Counted from the first letter of the stretch, positions 8,049 to 17,247 are shown. The stretch: DNA of 64,000 bases from Anaeromicropila populeti (GCF_900112775.1 NZ_FOYZ01000003.1:313494-377493), one strand, 5' to 3'. Numbers and translations are program-made. The notes: generated by a model not told the origin, from the sequence alone.

Positions 8049-10079
8049 ATGAAAAAGCAAGCGGGAATTGGTGCCTTAAAGCTTTCCTTGTTTCTTCAGC
8101 CGCGTATCACAGAAGATGGCTTTCTTGAATATTCCAGATTTCTTGATTCTACAATTACCATAGAGCGGCTTACAACTATTATTCAAAAAAATAAACTAGA
8201 TTATGCAAATATTGAAAACGACAATATTCCTGGACAGCGTTTAAAGCAGCTTTTAGAATTCTGCAATGGCAATCAGACAGCAATTACCTGCCTGGAGCTG
8301 GCTTTTCTGGAATATATGGACAGCTCCGTAAACGATATTTTTCATATCATATCACCGAATCAAAAAAAAGGTGTTACTTTGGAAATCGCTGTCCATGCCG
8401 CTTATCCTGACAAGGAAATTTTGAATTGCACAGACGAACTGTGGGAAGCTTATCAAATTCTTACATTGATTTTGGAATATGAAGAGGCGGATGATGATTT
8501 TATTCATCACCATTTTCATGCAGACACAAGGCTTATTTCTTATTTGAATGGAGAGGATCATTTATCCTTTACCTGTCAGAAGTATATGGAATGTTTTCTT
8601 CATGGAAAGGAACTGCCTAGATCTATTTTGTATGAAAAAGAAATCGAGCAGATTTCTCTGGATGCCAGCACATTATTAGATACCACCGATGACAATCCTA
8701 TTATTCACATTACTGGGAAAGCTTCTTGTGGTAAAAAATTTACTGCAAAACATATTGCAAAGAAAATGAATGTTAATCTGCTATTTTTTGATTTCTCCGC
8801 ATTTACTGATAGCAATGAAACACTTTGGATTAACAGGCTTGCCCGGGAAGTTTACTTATCAAAAGCAGCCCTTTGCCTGTATCAGATAAGTCCCCCCAAT
8901 GAAAGAGTGCATCTTATTGTAAAAAAGATAGCCCAAAAGCTTGCCTGCTTTCACCGTCCTCTTTTTGTTCTTTCTGATGAAACCTTGAAAATTGTTCCAT
9001 TTCTGGACAATATGATATGTGAATTTGAAATCAAAAAGTTGACCCCACTACAAAGCTTTAAAATCTGGAATGAATTTTCTACACTTTACTTGGCAGACAA
9101 GAAAATAAACAGCAGTGAATTATCTGTCAAAATGAATATACCAATTGGGTACATAGAGAAAATTGTCAAGATTCTTTCTTACTCCAGAGAAGAAACACTA
9201 GACGAAGGATCTATTTCAAAAATCTGCTACCGCGTCCTAGATGATGGCCGTTACACCGATATTAAGCCTGTCAGCGCAGAATATACGTGGGATGATTTAA
9301 AACTTCGTTCTCAAGAAAAAAATATTCTATTGGATATTTTCCATCAGGTTAAATACAAATTAAAGGTATTTGAAGAATTTGGACTTTCCAGGCACTATCC
9401 ATATGGAAAATGCGTTTCCGCATTGTTCTCAGGACCACCAGGTACTGGAAAAACAATGGCGGTTCATGTACTTTCTAATATGCTTAAGCTGGAGCTTTAT
9501 AAGGTTGACCTGTCAAAAGTTATTGATAAATATATCGGAGAAACCGAAAAGAGACTGGAAGAAATTTTTATGAAAGCAGAACAAAGTAATATGATCCTAT
9601 TTTTTGACGAAGCTGATGCCATTTTCGGAAAGAGAAATGAGGTTACAGATTCCAAAGATCGTTATGCCAATACGCAGGTATCATATATTCTTCAAAGAAT
9701 TGAAGAATTTGACGGAATTGTAATACTTGCAACAAACTACAGAAGCAATATCGACGCAGCATTTATGCGCCGTATCCGGTACGAGATAAAATTTACAATG
9801 CCGTCTGCTGAAATCCGCAGGGAAATCTGGGAATCTTTATTTCTTCCTGAAATTCCTGTTCACTTTATTGATTTTGAATACCTTGCAGAGCAATTTGAAT
9901 TTTCTGGTGCTTTAATTAAAAATGTTTTCTTAAATGCTGTTTTTAAAGCTGTTTCAGAAAATAAACCATTGGATATGACTCATATTTTGCAAAGCATTGT
10001 GAATGAATATGAAAAAATGGGTAAAATGATTGTTTCAGAAGATTTTGGTTCATACTCTCATTTAATCTGGAGAAGCTGA
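8049..10079 (+). CDS. AAA+ ATPase of the eCIS-associated (Afp15/Cis15-like) type
   Basis: A 676-residue cytoplasmic ATPase. The C-terminal AAA+ module has Walker A GPPGTGKT at about 461-468, Walker B ILFFDEADAIFGKR at about 514-527, and an arginine-rich end (AFMRRIRYEI). A partly degenerate second P-loop (TGKASCGKKFTAK) lies near residue 222. The segment VDLSKVIDKYIGETEKRLEEIF and the overall layout match the ATPases encoded with extracellular contractile injection systems. No sheath, tube or baseplate gene is in the window, so here it is an orphan next to a secreted peptidase. Function in injection-system assembly is inferred from family resemblance only. Confidence 0.72.
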   Translation: MKKQAGIGALKLSLFLQPRITEDGFLEYSRFLDSTITIERLTTIIQKNKLDYANIENDNIPGQRLKQLLEFCNGNQTAITCLELAFLEYMDSSVNDIFHIISPNQKKGVTLEIAVHAAYPDKEILNCTDELWEAYQILTLILEYEEADDDFIHHHFHADTRLISYLNGEDHLSFTCQKYMECFLHGKELPRSILYEKEIEQISLDASTLLDTTDDNPIIHITGKASCGKKFTAKHIAKKMNVNLLFFDFSAFTDSNETLWINRLAREVYLSKAALCLYQISPPNERVHLIVKKIAQKLACFHRPLFVLSDETLKIVPFLDNMICEFEIKKLTPLQSFKIWNEFSTLYLADKKINSSELSVKMNIPIGYIEKIVKILSYSREETLDEGSISKICYRVLDDGRYTDIKPVSAEYTWDDLKLRSQEKNILLDIFHQVKYKLKVFEEFGLSRHYPYGKCVSALFSGPPGTGKTMAVHVLSNMLKLELYKVDLSKVIDKYIGETEKRLEEIFMKAEQSNMILFFDEADAIFGKRNEVTDSKDRYANTQVSYILQRIEEFDGIVILATNYRSNIDAAFMRRIRYEIKFTMPSAEIRREIWESLFLPEIPVHFIDFEYLAEQFEFSGALIKNVFLNAVFKAVSENKPLDMTHILQSIVNEYEKMGKMIVSEDFGSYSHLIWRS

Positions 10080-10086
10080 CAAAATA

Positions 10087-10131
10087 GGGTGCTGCCAAAT
10101 AGGTGATTACTCACTTATTTAGGCAGCACCC
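10087..10131 (+). terminator. Bidirectional hairpin between convergent genes
   Basis: GGGTGCTGCC (10087-10096) pairs with GGCAGCACCC (10122-10131), extended inward to about 20 bp around a TTAC loop. It lies just after the AAA+ stop and before the convergent Crp gene. There is no strong U-run on the plus side; the minus side has TATTTT. Confidence 0.65.
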
Positions 10132-10292
10132 TGAAATACATTGGGCTGATTCAGCTTTACAAAAGGATTTCTTTTTTCATTTGAATAGATAACCGAATTA
10201 TCCGACTTCTTTTTTTGAAGAGCTGGATTTTTGAATTTGTTCAAAAACAAATTCTCCCTCATGTTGTTTCTCCCTATTTTCACAATTTATGC

Positions 10293-10964
10293 TTATAAAT
10301 ACTCTAGCAATGCCTTCTCATTTAAAACCTTCACGCTCTTTCCCTTTATTTCAATAATGCCATCTTCCTTCATTTTCATAAGTTCGCGGGAAAGAGAGGG
10401 CCTTGCCACACCCAAATAATCTGCCATTTCCTCTCTAGTCATAGACAAATTGATATTGTTATTTTCCGCAAAGGATTCACTTAAAAATCTAGCAATCTTC
10501 TCTCTTAATGTACCGCAAGACATTAGTTGCAGTTTTCTGTTCAGCATATATGCCTTATCAGCCATAATGGAAATCAGATTATATATTAATTTTTCATGAT
10601 GCCTGCAATTATTGGAACAAGACCGATAAAAAAAGTGTTTGGGGATCTGCAATACTCTTGCATACTCGGACACTACACCATACACCTCATAGTGCTTGTG
10701 CTCCATAAAAAGATATACTTCTCCAAAAATATCTCCCTTACGCTGAATCTGTGTCATAATATTCCGCTTTCCGAAATTTGTATCTTGGCAAATCGTTACA
10801 CTGCCTTCCAGCAAAACAAATAATCTTTCTGGTGCGTCAAATTGATGAAAAACTATTTCATCCGAACAATAGGTCTTTATCATTGCTCCACTGCACTTTA
10901 AGCATTTTTCAATTTCTTCTTCCGTCATACTGCAAAACAAGCGTGATTCCTTCATATTTTCCAA
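10293..10964 (-). CDS. Crp/Fnr-family transcriptional regulator
   Basis: A 223-residue regulator with an N-terminal cyclic-nucleotide-type beta barrel (about 12-125) and a C-terminal Crp helix-turn-helix (MTREEMADYLGVARPSLSRELMKM, about 173-196). The clustered cysteines CSMTEEEIEKCLKC do not form a classic Fnr iron-sulfur pattern, so the signal sensed is unknown. The start is TTG at 10964, with GGGAGG ten bases upstream; the ATG three codons later is too far from it. It follows the M29 and HD genes on the same strand by 40 bases, so it may be the last gene of that operon. Confidence 0.9.
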   Translation of the reverse strand: MENMKESRLFCSMTEEEIEKCLKCSGAMIKTYCSDEIVFHQFDAPERLFVLLEGSVTICQDTNFGKRNIMTQIQRKGDIFGEVYLFMEHKHYEVYGVVSEYARVLQIPKHFFYRSCSNNCRHHEKLIYNLISIMADKAYMLNRKLQLMSCGTLREKIARFLSESFAENNNINLSMTREEMADYLGVARPSLSRELMKMKEDGIIEIKGKSVKVLNEKALLEYL

Positions 10965-11004
10965 TATTTTTCATCCTCCCTGCATAACGCTGCCCTAATA
11001 CGTC

Positions 11005-13101
11005 TTACCTTAAGCCATCAAGGGGCTTATTCAGTTCATCTGTTCCTTCTAAAACAAACCGGCCATTTTCAATAATGACCATTTTATCTCCTGCTTTTGT
11101 ATATACTGCAATTTCCCCTAATTCATCATATGGAATGGTTATGTCCGTATGACAATTAAAATATGCCTTTTCAATATCTGTTTTTCTCTGACTGGAGCAT
11201 TCATTTTCTCGCGCAACAATCTCTTTCCCATCCGGATTATACACCTTATGATCCTCACTCATTTTATAGCAGGTGTCCCCTACGGCAAAATGTGGTCCTG
11301 TTTTTTCTGCTATCAAAATAGGCAGCAGATGGAAAATCTGAAATCTGTGTCCCATGGCGTATGCTGTTGTGTTGGTTCCGATTGCAAATTCTCCAATGGG
11401 AAGACTCTTATGCTGGCATAACAGGTTTTCTTCTAAAAACTTCAAATTTTTCTTTTTCTCAGGGAAATTAGAACAGTTATACTCCACAATCATACCATCA
11501 CGAAAAACCAGATATAAACCTTTATAGTCTAGATCATTCAGATAAACCCTGTTCACATGTAAAACTCCTTCTGTTCCTGTCAGCTTAGGAGACGTAAATA
11601 CCTCTCCCACTGGAATGTTAACATCTGCCAGACAGTTTTCAAAGTTGGTTTCCTTTTCTGGATTTTCTAATTCATGAAGCATAATTTTTATATCGGTCAA
11701 GTTATTATCTCTTCCCTTTACATGGACATATTCTCCTTTGTCCAGACAATCAATCAGCTTTTGTTGAATAGAACGGTACAAATCAATATCCAGTGTATTT
11801 ACCTTTACTGTCTCGTCAAAAATCTCTTGAAAATCAGCCCCTATTTCCGGAATTGGACACGCCATTATGGTAAAACTTGTCTCTTCCATTTTTACATACT
11901 CGTTTAAAATCAAGCTGGCTTCTCGTTCATAATAAACGGTCAGTTTCTGCTGCTTTTCGGAAAGGGTAATTGCATTTTCTTTATCTTCCGCTAAAAAAGG
12001 ATGTTCTCCGAAGATTTCTAAAACTGCTGGTCCAGCATATTGGGATGCCAATTCCTTATAATGCTCAAATCCCTGTCGGTATGTTGCCAGCTTCCGCTCC
12101 ACAAATCCCTTATCAAAATATAAACCGTTATCAAACCTGTGATCATATTCGTATTGCCTGTTTGCCGAAGTGGCACAATAACCTATTTTTAAATTTCTTT
12201 TTTTATGAATACTGCTGACTGCCTCGTAATAAATGGCAGGTTTTAATCCCATTGCTTCAAACTGTTTTACTGCTTCTCGGATTATCCTTTCAAACCCAAT
12301 GTTATAGCGGATATTTACGACCGACTTTTTAGACAAATCAATCTTATTATTTATAAATCCTACCCGGTAGCCTTCTGTAAAAGTGCGTGCCAGCTTTATA
12401 ACCGCTTCTTCTTCCAAGCCATTCAAATACTCTGCAATCTGTATCTCATTTTTAGAGATATAGCTTCCAAACCGATATAAATATCTTAAATCCGTCAAAT
12501 CACTGTTCATAATAATTTCTGTTGCAAAGGAAAGCTTAGGATCCACCATTTCCCGAACCCGGTAATCCATTCTAATGTCACAGTAATCACTGGCATAATA
12601 ATAAAGTGCCTCCTTTGCCTGTTTATATGCCGTTTCCTCATCCTCTCTGTAGTATCCGTAGATTTCAAGAAACAACTCCATTCCAATTGTAATATCAAAC
12701 AGCCTTTGTGCAAAAGCATAATGAATCAGCCCCTGTAATTCTGTAAATAGGAAGCATAATAGCTTACCATCCTTTTTTCCAAGTATTGATGCCGCATAAT
12801 CGGGATTTAAATAACTATATTCATAGCTGACTCCCTCTATTCCATCACCCGTCATATAAGCATACAAGGTTTTATTCCATTTTTCCAGTTCTTCCATTGA
12901 AAGGGATTTTATCTCACCCGAGTTTACCAATTTGTAAACTTCCTTTATATTCTTTAGGAAACCTGCCACAATCAAAAAATAACCGCAATATACCGCGTCT
13001 TGTTTCTCCTCCTGCCAGCCATCCAAAAAAGTCTCCAGCAATTCTTCTATTCTATCCATTCCCAGTTCATAACGCTCACGAACTGCCTCATTATCTTCCA
13101 T
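11005..13101 (-). CDS. M29-like metallo-aminopeptidase with long N-terminal extension
   Basis: A 698-residue protein whose C-terminal half resembles peptidase M29 aminopeptidases. Candidate dimetal ligands are the Glu in PVGEVFTSP, the Glu in PIGEFAIGTN, the His in GPHFAVGDTCY and the His-Asp in FNCHTDITIPYDE. The N-terminal 300 residues are not a family I recognise; the classic enzyme is about 410 residues, so this is a long variant. ATG at 13101 has AGAGG five bases upstream. The in-frame TTG at 13128 has its purine run touching the codon and is less likely. It follows the HD gene by 45 bases. Confidence 0.8.
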   Translation of the reverse strand: MEDNEAVRERYELGMDRIEELLETFLDGWQEEKQDAVYCGYFLIVAGFLKNIKEVYKLVNSGEIKSLSMEELEKWNKTLYAYMTGDGIEGVSYEYSYLNPDYAASILGKKDGKLLCFLFTELQGLIHYAFAQRLFDITIGMELFLEIYGYYREDEETAYKQAKEALYYYASDYCDIRMDYRVREMVDPKLSFATEIIMNSDLTDLRYLYRFGSYISKNEIQIAEYLNGLEEEAVIKLARTFTEGYRVGFINNKIDLSKKSVVNIRYNIGFERIIREAVKQFEAMGLKPAIYYEAVSSIHKKRNLKIGYCATSANRQYEYDHRFDNGLYFDKGFVERKLATYRQGFEHYKELASQYAGPAVLEIFGEHPFLAEDKENAITLSEKQQKLTVYYEREASLILNEYVKMEETSFTIMACPIPEIGADFQEIFDETVKVNTLDIDLYRSIQQKLIDCLDKGEYVHVKGRDNNLTDIKIMLHELENPEKETNFENCLADVNIPVGEVFTSPKLTGTEGVLHVNRVYLNDLDYKGLYLVFRDGMIVEYNCSNFPEKKKNLKFLEENLLCQHKSLPIGEFAIGTNTTAYAMGHRFQIFHLLPILIAEKTGPHFAVGDTCYKMSEDHKVYNPDGKEIVARENECSSQRKTDIEKAYFNCHTDITIPYDELGEIAVYTKAGDKMVIIENGRFVLEGTDELNKPLDGLR

Positions 13102-13146
13102 AATTTCCTCTAAGTATCCCAATTCCAACTTCCTTTCTCTTCTACT

Positions 13147-13749
13147 TTATTGTCTGTCTTCTATCAGCTTTCCTGCTTTCACACTTGGTTCAATAAAATG
13201 TTCCAATGCATAATCCCACAAATCTTCAGAGCCTTCTTTCGTTGAACTATTCCGTTTTATCACCTGAGAAATTTTTATTTCATGTTCTTCCCATGCCTTT
13301 CCATTGGATGCATGATTTAGCATGGTAGGCTGTATTTTATCCAATGCTAACGCAAACTTCGCCTCATTTGTCTCTGCACGCTCAAATTCCTCCCACAATT
13401 CTCTCATATATACCGCTTGATCCTTAGGAAGAAGATTAAAAATCCGGTTGGCAGCTTTCACCTCTCGCTCTCTTTTTGTCTGATTTCCTGCATCATCATA
13501 TGCGTAGGTATCTCCTGCGTCAATTTCAATTAAATCATGGATCAATACCATACACATTGTTCTGTATGGATCAATCGGTTCATTGGCATGTTCCTGCAAA
13601 AGCATGCACATTAATGCCAAGTGCCATGAATGTTCCGCATCATTTTCCTTTCTGCTGGAATCTGATAAATAAGTTTGTCGTCCAATTTTTTTCAATTGAT
13701 CCATCTCTTCTATAAAATGCATTTGCTGTTCTAGTCTGCTCAATTTCAC
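13147..13749 (-). CDS. HD-domain phosphohydrolase (YfbR/HDDC2-like)
   Basis: A 200-residue HD hydrolase with the metal ligands in DAEHSWHL, LIHDLIEIDAGD and ALDKIQPT, the pattern of small 5'-deoxynucleotidases such as YfbR and HDDC2. Such enzymes dephosphorylate deoxynucleoside monophosphates in the cytoplasm; the actual substrate here is not known. The start is GTG at 13749 behind GAGGGAG. It heads a likely operon with the M29 aminopeptidase and the Crp regulator. Confidence 0.87.
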   Translation of the reverse strand: MKLSRLEQQMHFIEEMDQLKKIGRQTYLSDSSRKENDAEHSWHLALMCMLLQEHANEPIDPYRTMCMVLIHDLIEIDAGDTYAYDDAGNQTKREREVKAANRIFNLLPKDQAVYMRELWEEFERAETNEAKFALALDKIQPTMLNHASNGKAWEEHEIKISQVIKRNSSTKEGSEDLWDYALEHFIEPSVKAGKLIEDRQ

Positions 13750-13843
13750 ATCTCCCTCATCTTCTTTTATTCTATGTAAATTCTAGTCCAACTCTTTCCA
13801 ACTTGTCAAGCCTTCAATTTGTTAACTGATACACTTTGACATG

Positions 13844-13894
13844 AAAAAAGGTACAAAAAGCTTGAAAGGATTTATCTTTCCGCATTTTTGTACC
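13844..13894 (-). terminator. Intrinsic terminator of the DUF4914 gene
   Basis: In the minus sense, GGTACAAAAA (plus 13885-13894) pairs with TTTTTGTACC (13850-13859), with a further inner GAAAG/CTTTC stem, followed by six Ts (13844-13849). It lies 17 bases after the DUF4914 stop codon. Confidence 0.9.
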
Positions 13895-13910
13895 TCTTGG
13901 TCTATTTCTT

Positions 13911-15788
13911 CTAGTATTTCATTGGTATCATATCCATATAATCCTTCACTGATGCACCTTCCAAAAATAGATTAATAATTTGCCGTCCTAATGGACTAAG
14001 TTCATCCGTATTATATTTCTCCAGCTCCTGCTTAAAAAAGTCTGTTAAAATTTTTGCTCCAGCATCATAGCCTTCTTTTCCTACTTCCTGCTGAGTCTCT
14101 GGTTTTAAAAATGCCCTTCTGATGTACTGGCCATCAATTTTTAATGATTCCAAACCAAATCCCAGCAACGGACAACGCGCTTCTACCAGATGCTCTGGTT
14201 TGAATCTGGCACTGCCCCGGCGTGCAATATATTCCCTGGCAATCCATTGTGGCATAAAGCTGACCTCATAGGCTCCAATATGCTGATTTGGGATTAATAC
14301 ATATCTTGTTCCCGTAGAACTTGCAATCTGCTCCAGGAGAAGATTGGCCTGAGTAACCATTTTTCCTGTGGCAAATGGCCAATAAGAGCCAACTCCTTCA
14401 CTGGTCATTTCCAACGAATCAATAATACTTGGATTGTTAAATCCTCTCGGAGCCACCAGACGCCACAACCATGCCAAGGCTGGCGGCAGCACGTGGAAAA
14501 TCCCCAGAATACCATAAGATGGATTTTCCTTTGTACAGGCAGGAGTCCGCACGCCAAAACTTCTTACGTCTACTTCTACTGGGCTGTCAATGGCTTTTGG
14601 AACTAGTTTTCTTGGTAAAATAACTCTTGGATTTGGACAAGGCTTTCCACTCTCATCTAATGTGTGTTCCCACACCAGACAGGTTGCTCCTGGCACACCC
14701 TGAATATTTAAAAATACTAGTGGTTCTTCTGGCTGTGTCAGTATTTTTTCATACTGTGGAGAGGAACCATAGCTTTTAATATTGTCCAAGCGTAAAAACC
14801 ACGCTGATTCTGCATCCTTAACAACCAGCTTCTTACTGTCATTCTGCATAGCCGGATGGCATAATGCCATATCATCGGTTACAGGTAAAAGCTCACAGGT
14901 TTCATTTAGTACCAGATAATTTTTTTCATCAGTTATAATATTCCTGCCTAATACAACTCTTCCTTCGGATTCCTTATGAATATCTTCAATCATTTCACTT
15001 TTTCCGCCTCCCGAAGCTCCTTCGTGCATGATTACGATTTCATTGTCGTAAGGTGTAATCACCTTTACTGTAGACGCATGTGCTGTTATCCAGCCTTCCT
15101 CTTCTCCTATGTTAAGCAAAACTCCGTAAATACCTTTTTTGGCACTTGGTCCTGGATAAAGGTTATAGGAAAATACCTCATGCAGCTCATCCAGGCGGTT
15201 ATGGATAACAATCTGTTTTCCATCAAAATGGGTGTGTCTGAATGGTGGTGCCAAATACACAATTGCTCTTGGACGAAAATCAGAATCCAACTCATCTATA
15301 TTTAAAAAACCTTGTAAATCCGCAAGTCCAGCCGCAAAAAAGCCCGCATTGGCTGGTGCAATTAAAATAGAGTCATATCCGTATTCTAACCCACCGGACT
15401 TAAATGGAAAACAAATCAATTCTTGTTCTTTTAGCCAATCAAAGGTATCTTTTCGTAGTAATTCAAAATCACTGCTATAAACATCTTCATATTTAGGCTT
15501 ATCGGTATCCTTCTTATCTGCAACCAATAAACAGTCTGGATCACGTCTTCGCATATAATCATCCAGATAATTTACCACAACGCCATTTTTACATTTTGTA
15601 ACGGTTGCCTCTAATACCGTTCCTTTTCCTTCCACTTCATATTCCACAGGAAACAATGTATTTTCCCCATTTCCCATAGCAAGCCTCAACAGCTCTTCTC
15701 TTGTCTTTGGTATGGTAACTCCTTTGGAATGAGTGACAATATCAAGTACATATTCTGGTAAATTCATTTTATTTGCATTTTCTTCCAT
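13911..15788 (-). CDS. DUF4914 family protein with PEPCK-type P-loop
   Basis: A 625-residue protein that I assign to DUF4914. It has the kinase-1a-type loop HEGASGGGKSEM near residue 263, characteristic of ATP-dependent PEP carboxykinases, but it is longer than PckA and lacks its usual flanking motifs. Its reaction is unknown; a nucleotide-dependent kinase or carboxykinase-like activity is likely. ATG at 15788 has GGAGG eight bases upstream; the track start at 15803 is a TTG that overlaps the ribosome binding site. It is monocistronic, ending in a strong terminator, with an unusually structured region upstream. Confidence 0.8.
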   Translation of the reverse strand: MEENANKMNLPEYVLDIVTHSKGVTIPKTREELLRLAMGNGENTLFPVEYEVEGKGTVLEATVTKCKNGVVVNYLDDYMRRRDPDCLLVADKKDTDKPKYEDVYSSDFELLRKDTFDWLKEQELICFPFKSGGLEYGYDSILIAPANAGFFAAGLADLQGFLNIDELDSDFRPRAIVYLAPPFRHTHFDGKQIVIHNRLDELHEVFSYNLYPGPSAKKGIYGVLLNIGEEEGWITAHASTVKVITPYDNEIVIMHEGASGGGKSEMIEDIHKESEGRVVLGRNIITDEKNYLVLNETCELLPVTDDMALCHPAMQNDSKKLVVKDAESAWFLRLDNIKSYGSSPQYEKILTQPEEPLVFLNIQGVPGATCLVWEHTLDESGKPCPNPRVILPRKLVPKAIDSPVEVDVRSFGVRTPACTKENPSYGILGIFHVLPPALAWLWRLVAPRGFNNPSIIDSLEMTSEGVGSYWPFATGKMVTQANLLLEQIASSTGTRYVLIPNQHIGAYEVSFMPQWIAREYIARRGSARFKPEHLVEARCPLLGFGLESLKIDGQYIRRAFLKPETQQEVGKEGYDAGAKILTDFFKQELEKYNTDELSPLGRQIINLFLEGASVKDYMDMIPMKY

Positions 15789-16025
15789 CTTCTTTTCCTC
15801 CAATTCACATACTATTAGTGTATCTAAAACTAGTCTAAGTATTACACAGATTCTATTTTTTATTTACCAAGAAATCGCACTGTATTTCCTGGTAAATAAC
15901 AAAGTGTGGGTTCCACACACTCTCGCGATTTTAATCAACTATAAGGAACACACACTTTGCCGCAACCTGTGGGTGTGGCTGTCCTTTAGCCACAATATTC
16001 CTTACCCACACGTGTGCATCATCCT

Positions 16026-16052
16026 GCACCCTGTTTTTTAGGGTGCTTTTTT
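16026..16052 (+). terminator. Plus-strand intrinsic terminator
   Basis: GCACCCT (16026-16032) and AGGGTGC (16040-16046) followed by six Ts (16047-16052). No plus-strand gene precedes it for over 5 kb, so it implies an unannotated plus-strand transcript. Confidence 0.75.
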
Positions 16053-16094
16053 ATGTGATAGGAAATGCAAAGCAATTTCCTATCACATAAAAAA
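16047..16094. repeat. 20-bp perfect inverted repeat
   Basis: TTTTTTATGTGATAGGAAAT (16047-16066) is exactly complementary to 16075-16094, with an 8-base loop. It shares its T-run with the preceding terminator and its A-run with the following minus-strand terminator. It can act as a bidirectional terminator or be a mobile-element remnant. Confidence 0.7.
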
Positions 16095-16126
16095 GCCAAT
16101 ACCCACCTGAATCATGGATATTGGCT
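16088..16126 (-). terminator. Terminator of the DUF2294 gene
   Basis: In the minus sense AGCCAATA (16119-16126) pairs with TATTGGCT (16094-16101), followed by six Ts at 16088-16093. It lies 44 bases after the DUF2294 stop codon. Confidence 0.75.
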
Positions 16127-16170
16127 TACTTACAACTTAGATTATCTCTATTTTGTCTTGTCTTCCAATC

Positions 16171-16536
16171 TTATTTTACTTTACATATCTCTTCTAAATT
16201 TTTATCAACTGTTATTACAATAATCTTTTCACCAGTTTTTGTACTGACATCTGAGTGAGTGCTGATTATGGCTACATCTATCACTTCTTTGATCAATGTC
16301 TCCAAATATCCTCTTCCACCTTCAAATAATGATGTCCTTACTTTTTTATATAATTCTACACCTTGTGCATTATCCGTTAACTTTTGTTCGGAAAGGCTTA
16401 GAAAACCTGTTAATCTAACTACCAACATATCATTAATAATATATGTTTTTATAGTCTTTGGTCCTCTCCCCATATATTCTATCTCAAACTTACTGACTAT
16501 CTCACTAATTTTGGCTTCCAACTGCCCCTTTGTCAT
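16171..16536 (-). CDS. DUF2294 family protein
   Basis: A 121-residue soluble protein with the DUF2294 pattern: MTKGQLEAKISEI at the start, YMGRGPKTIKTYIINDMLVVRL in the middle and STHSDVSTKTGEKIIVITVDK near the end. The biochemical role of this family is not established. ATG at 16536 is chosen because AGGTGG lies seven bases upstream; the longer frame to 16578 has no ribosome binding site. It stands alone with its own terminator. Confidence 0.8.
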   Translation of the reverse strand: MTKGQLEAKISEIVSKFEIEYMGRGPKTIKTYIINDMLVVRLTGFLSLSEQKLTDNAQGVELYKKVRTSLFEGGRGYLETLIKEVIDVAIISTHSDVSTKTGEKIIVITVDKNLEEICKVK

Positions 16537-16695
16537 AAATACACCACCTATTTCGTACGATGATATCATAAAATGCATGGCATGTCAATCATTTTCTTGG
16601 AGAGGCTTTTTCCCTCGTATGCAGTCGTTCTTCCTGTGTAATCCTTCTACGAGTGCAATAGAAATGTCATATTTTTTATTAAAGTATCATGGTAA

Positions 16696-17130
16696 TATGT
16701 TATAATATCTGCTGATGACTATACATATACTGAAAAAAGTAACGCAATTCGATCGTTAGTTAACGTAAATACTACATTATCAAAAATTCTAACTAATACC
16801 AGTGAAGTATCTTTACTATCAGCTGAATTTGGAACTTCAAGTAAAGAAGCATTATCTCAATATACGGGAGATATTGGCGTTAGTTAGTTGCACGATTTAG
16901 GTAATTCACCATTGACATTAAGTGAGTGTATTGTTGGATCTTATACGCTTGAATTTGATTAACTTACATATGCACAAGCAGCAACAATTTTGGCAGCAAA
17001 ATCAAGTTATAGCATTTATAGTTCTATAGTTGCAGCAACATCGACAACTGTACTTTCAGCAATTGTATGTGAAGCATTGGTCATATCAGCAACAATTCCC
17101 GCTGCATGTATAGGAATGTTGTTTGCTTAG
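16696..17130 (+). pseudogene. Decayed small secreted-protein gene with two in-frame stops
   Basis: One reading frame shows protein-like composition from 16696 to the TAG at 17128-17130, interrupted by TAG (16885-16887) and TAA (16960-16962) with no frameshift. It opens VIISADDYTYTEKSNAIRSL, which looks like the end of a signal peptide and the mature start, and ends in a hydrophobic, Ala/Ser/Ile-rich C-terminus (IYSSIVAATSTTVLSAIV). There is no start codon or ribosome binding site; instead TGTTATAAT (16698-16706), an extended -10, abuts the frame, suggesting a deletion that removed the 5' end. A bacteriocin-like or secreted peptide origin is a guess. A terminator follows. Confidence 0.6.
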
Positions 17131-17191
17131 GATGGGAGAGGAAAAATGGGACAATTATATTGTATTTAAATTATCTTTAATATAAAATCTT

Positions 17192-17241
17192 AAAGCTGAT
17201 GTTCTGCAACAAATACCTGTTAGCTGAACATCAGCTTTTTT
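17192..17241 (+). terminator. Terminator after the pseudogene
   Basis: AAAGCTGATGTTC (17192-17204) pairs with GAACATCAGCTTT (17226-17238), a 13-bp perfect stem followed by Ts. It separates the pseudogene from the convergent small membrane protein gene. Confidence 0.88.
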
Positions 17242-17247
17242 ACAAAT

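Larger units (their letters stand above)
15789..16170. other. Structured intergenic region, candidate non-coding RNA
   Basis: This 380-base gap has no credible gene but a run of stems: 15862-15897 (ATTTACCA arms), a 15-bp near-perfect stem with arms CAAAGTGTGGGTTCC (from about 15900) and GGAACACACACTTTG, a nested TGTGGGT/ACCCACA plus GTGGCT/AGCCAC stem at about 15968-16016, then a plus-strand terminator at 16026. That order (structured body, then terminator) fits a short RNA of about 190 nt on the plus strand. I found no convincing promoter. One stem has a G-U pair only in the minus sense, so a leader of the DUF4914 gene is the alternative. Confidence 0.4.

Noticed and set aside
8049-10079. 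A complete contractile injection system in this window
   Set aside because: Only an AAA+ gene and one cargo-like gene are present; no sheath, tube, spike or baseplate proteins were recognised.
13911-15788. Calling the PEPCK-like gene pckA
   Set aside because: Only the P-loop matches; length and other motifs fit DUF4914 better.
16047-16094. Palindrome as a mobile-element end (MITE or integron site)
   Set aside because: No target-site duplication, no second end and no transposase; a terminator role explains it as well.
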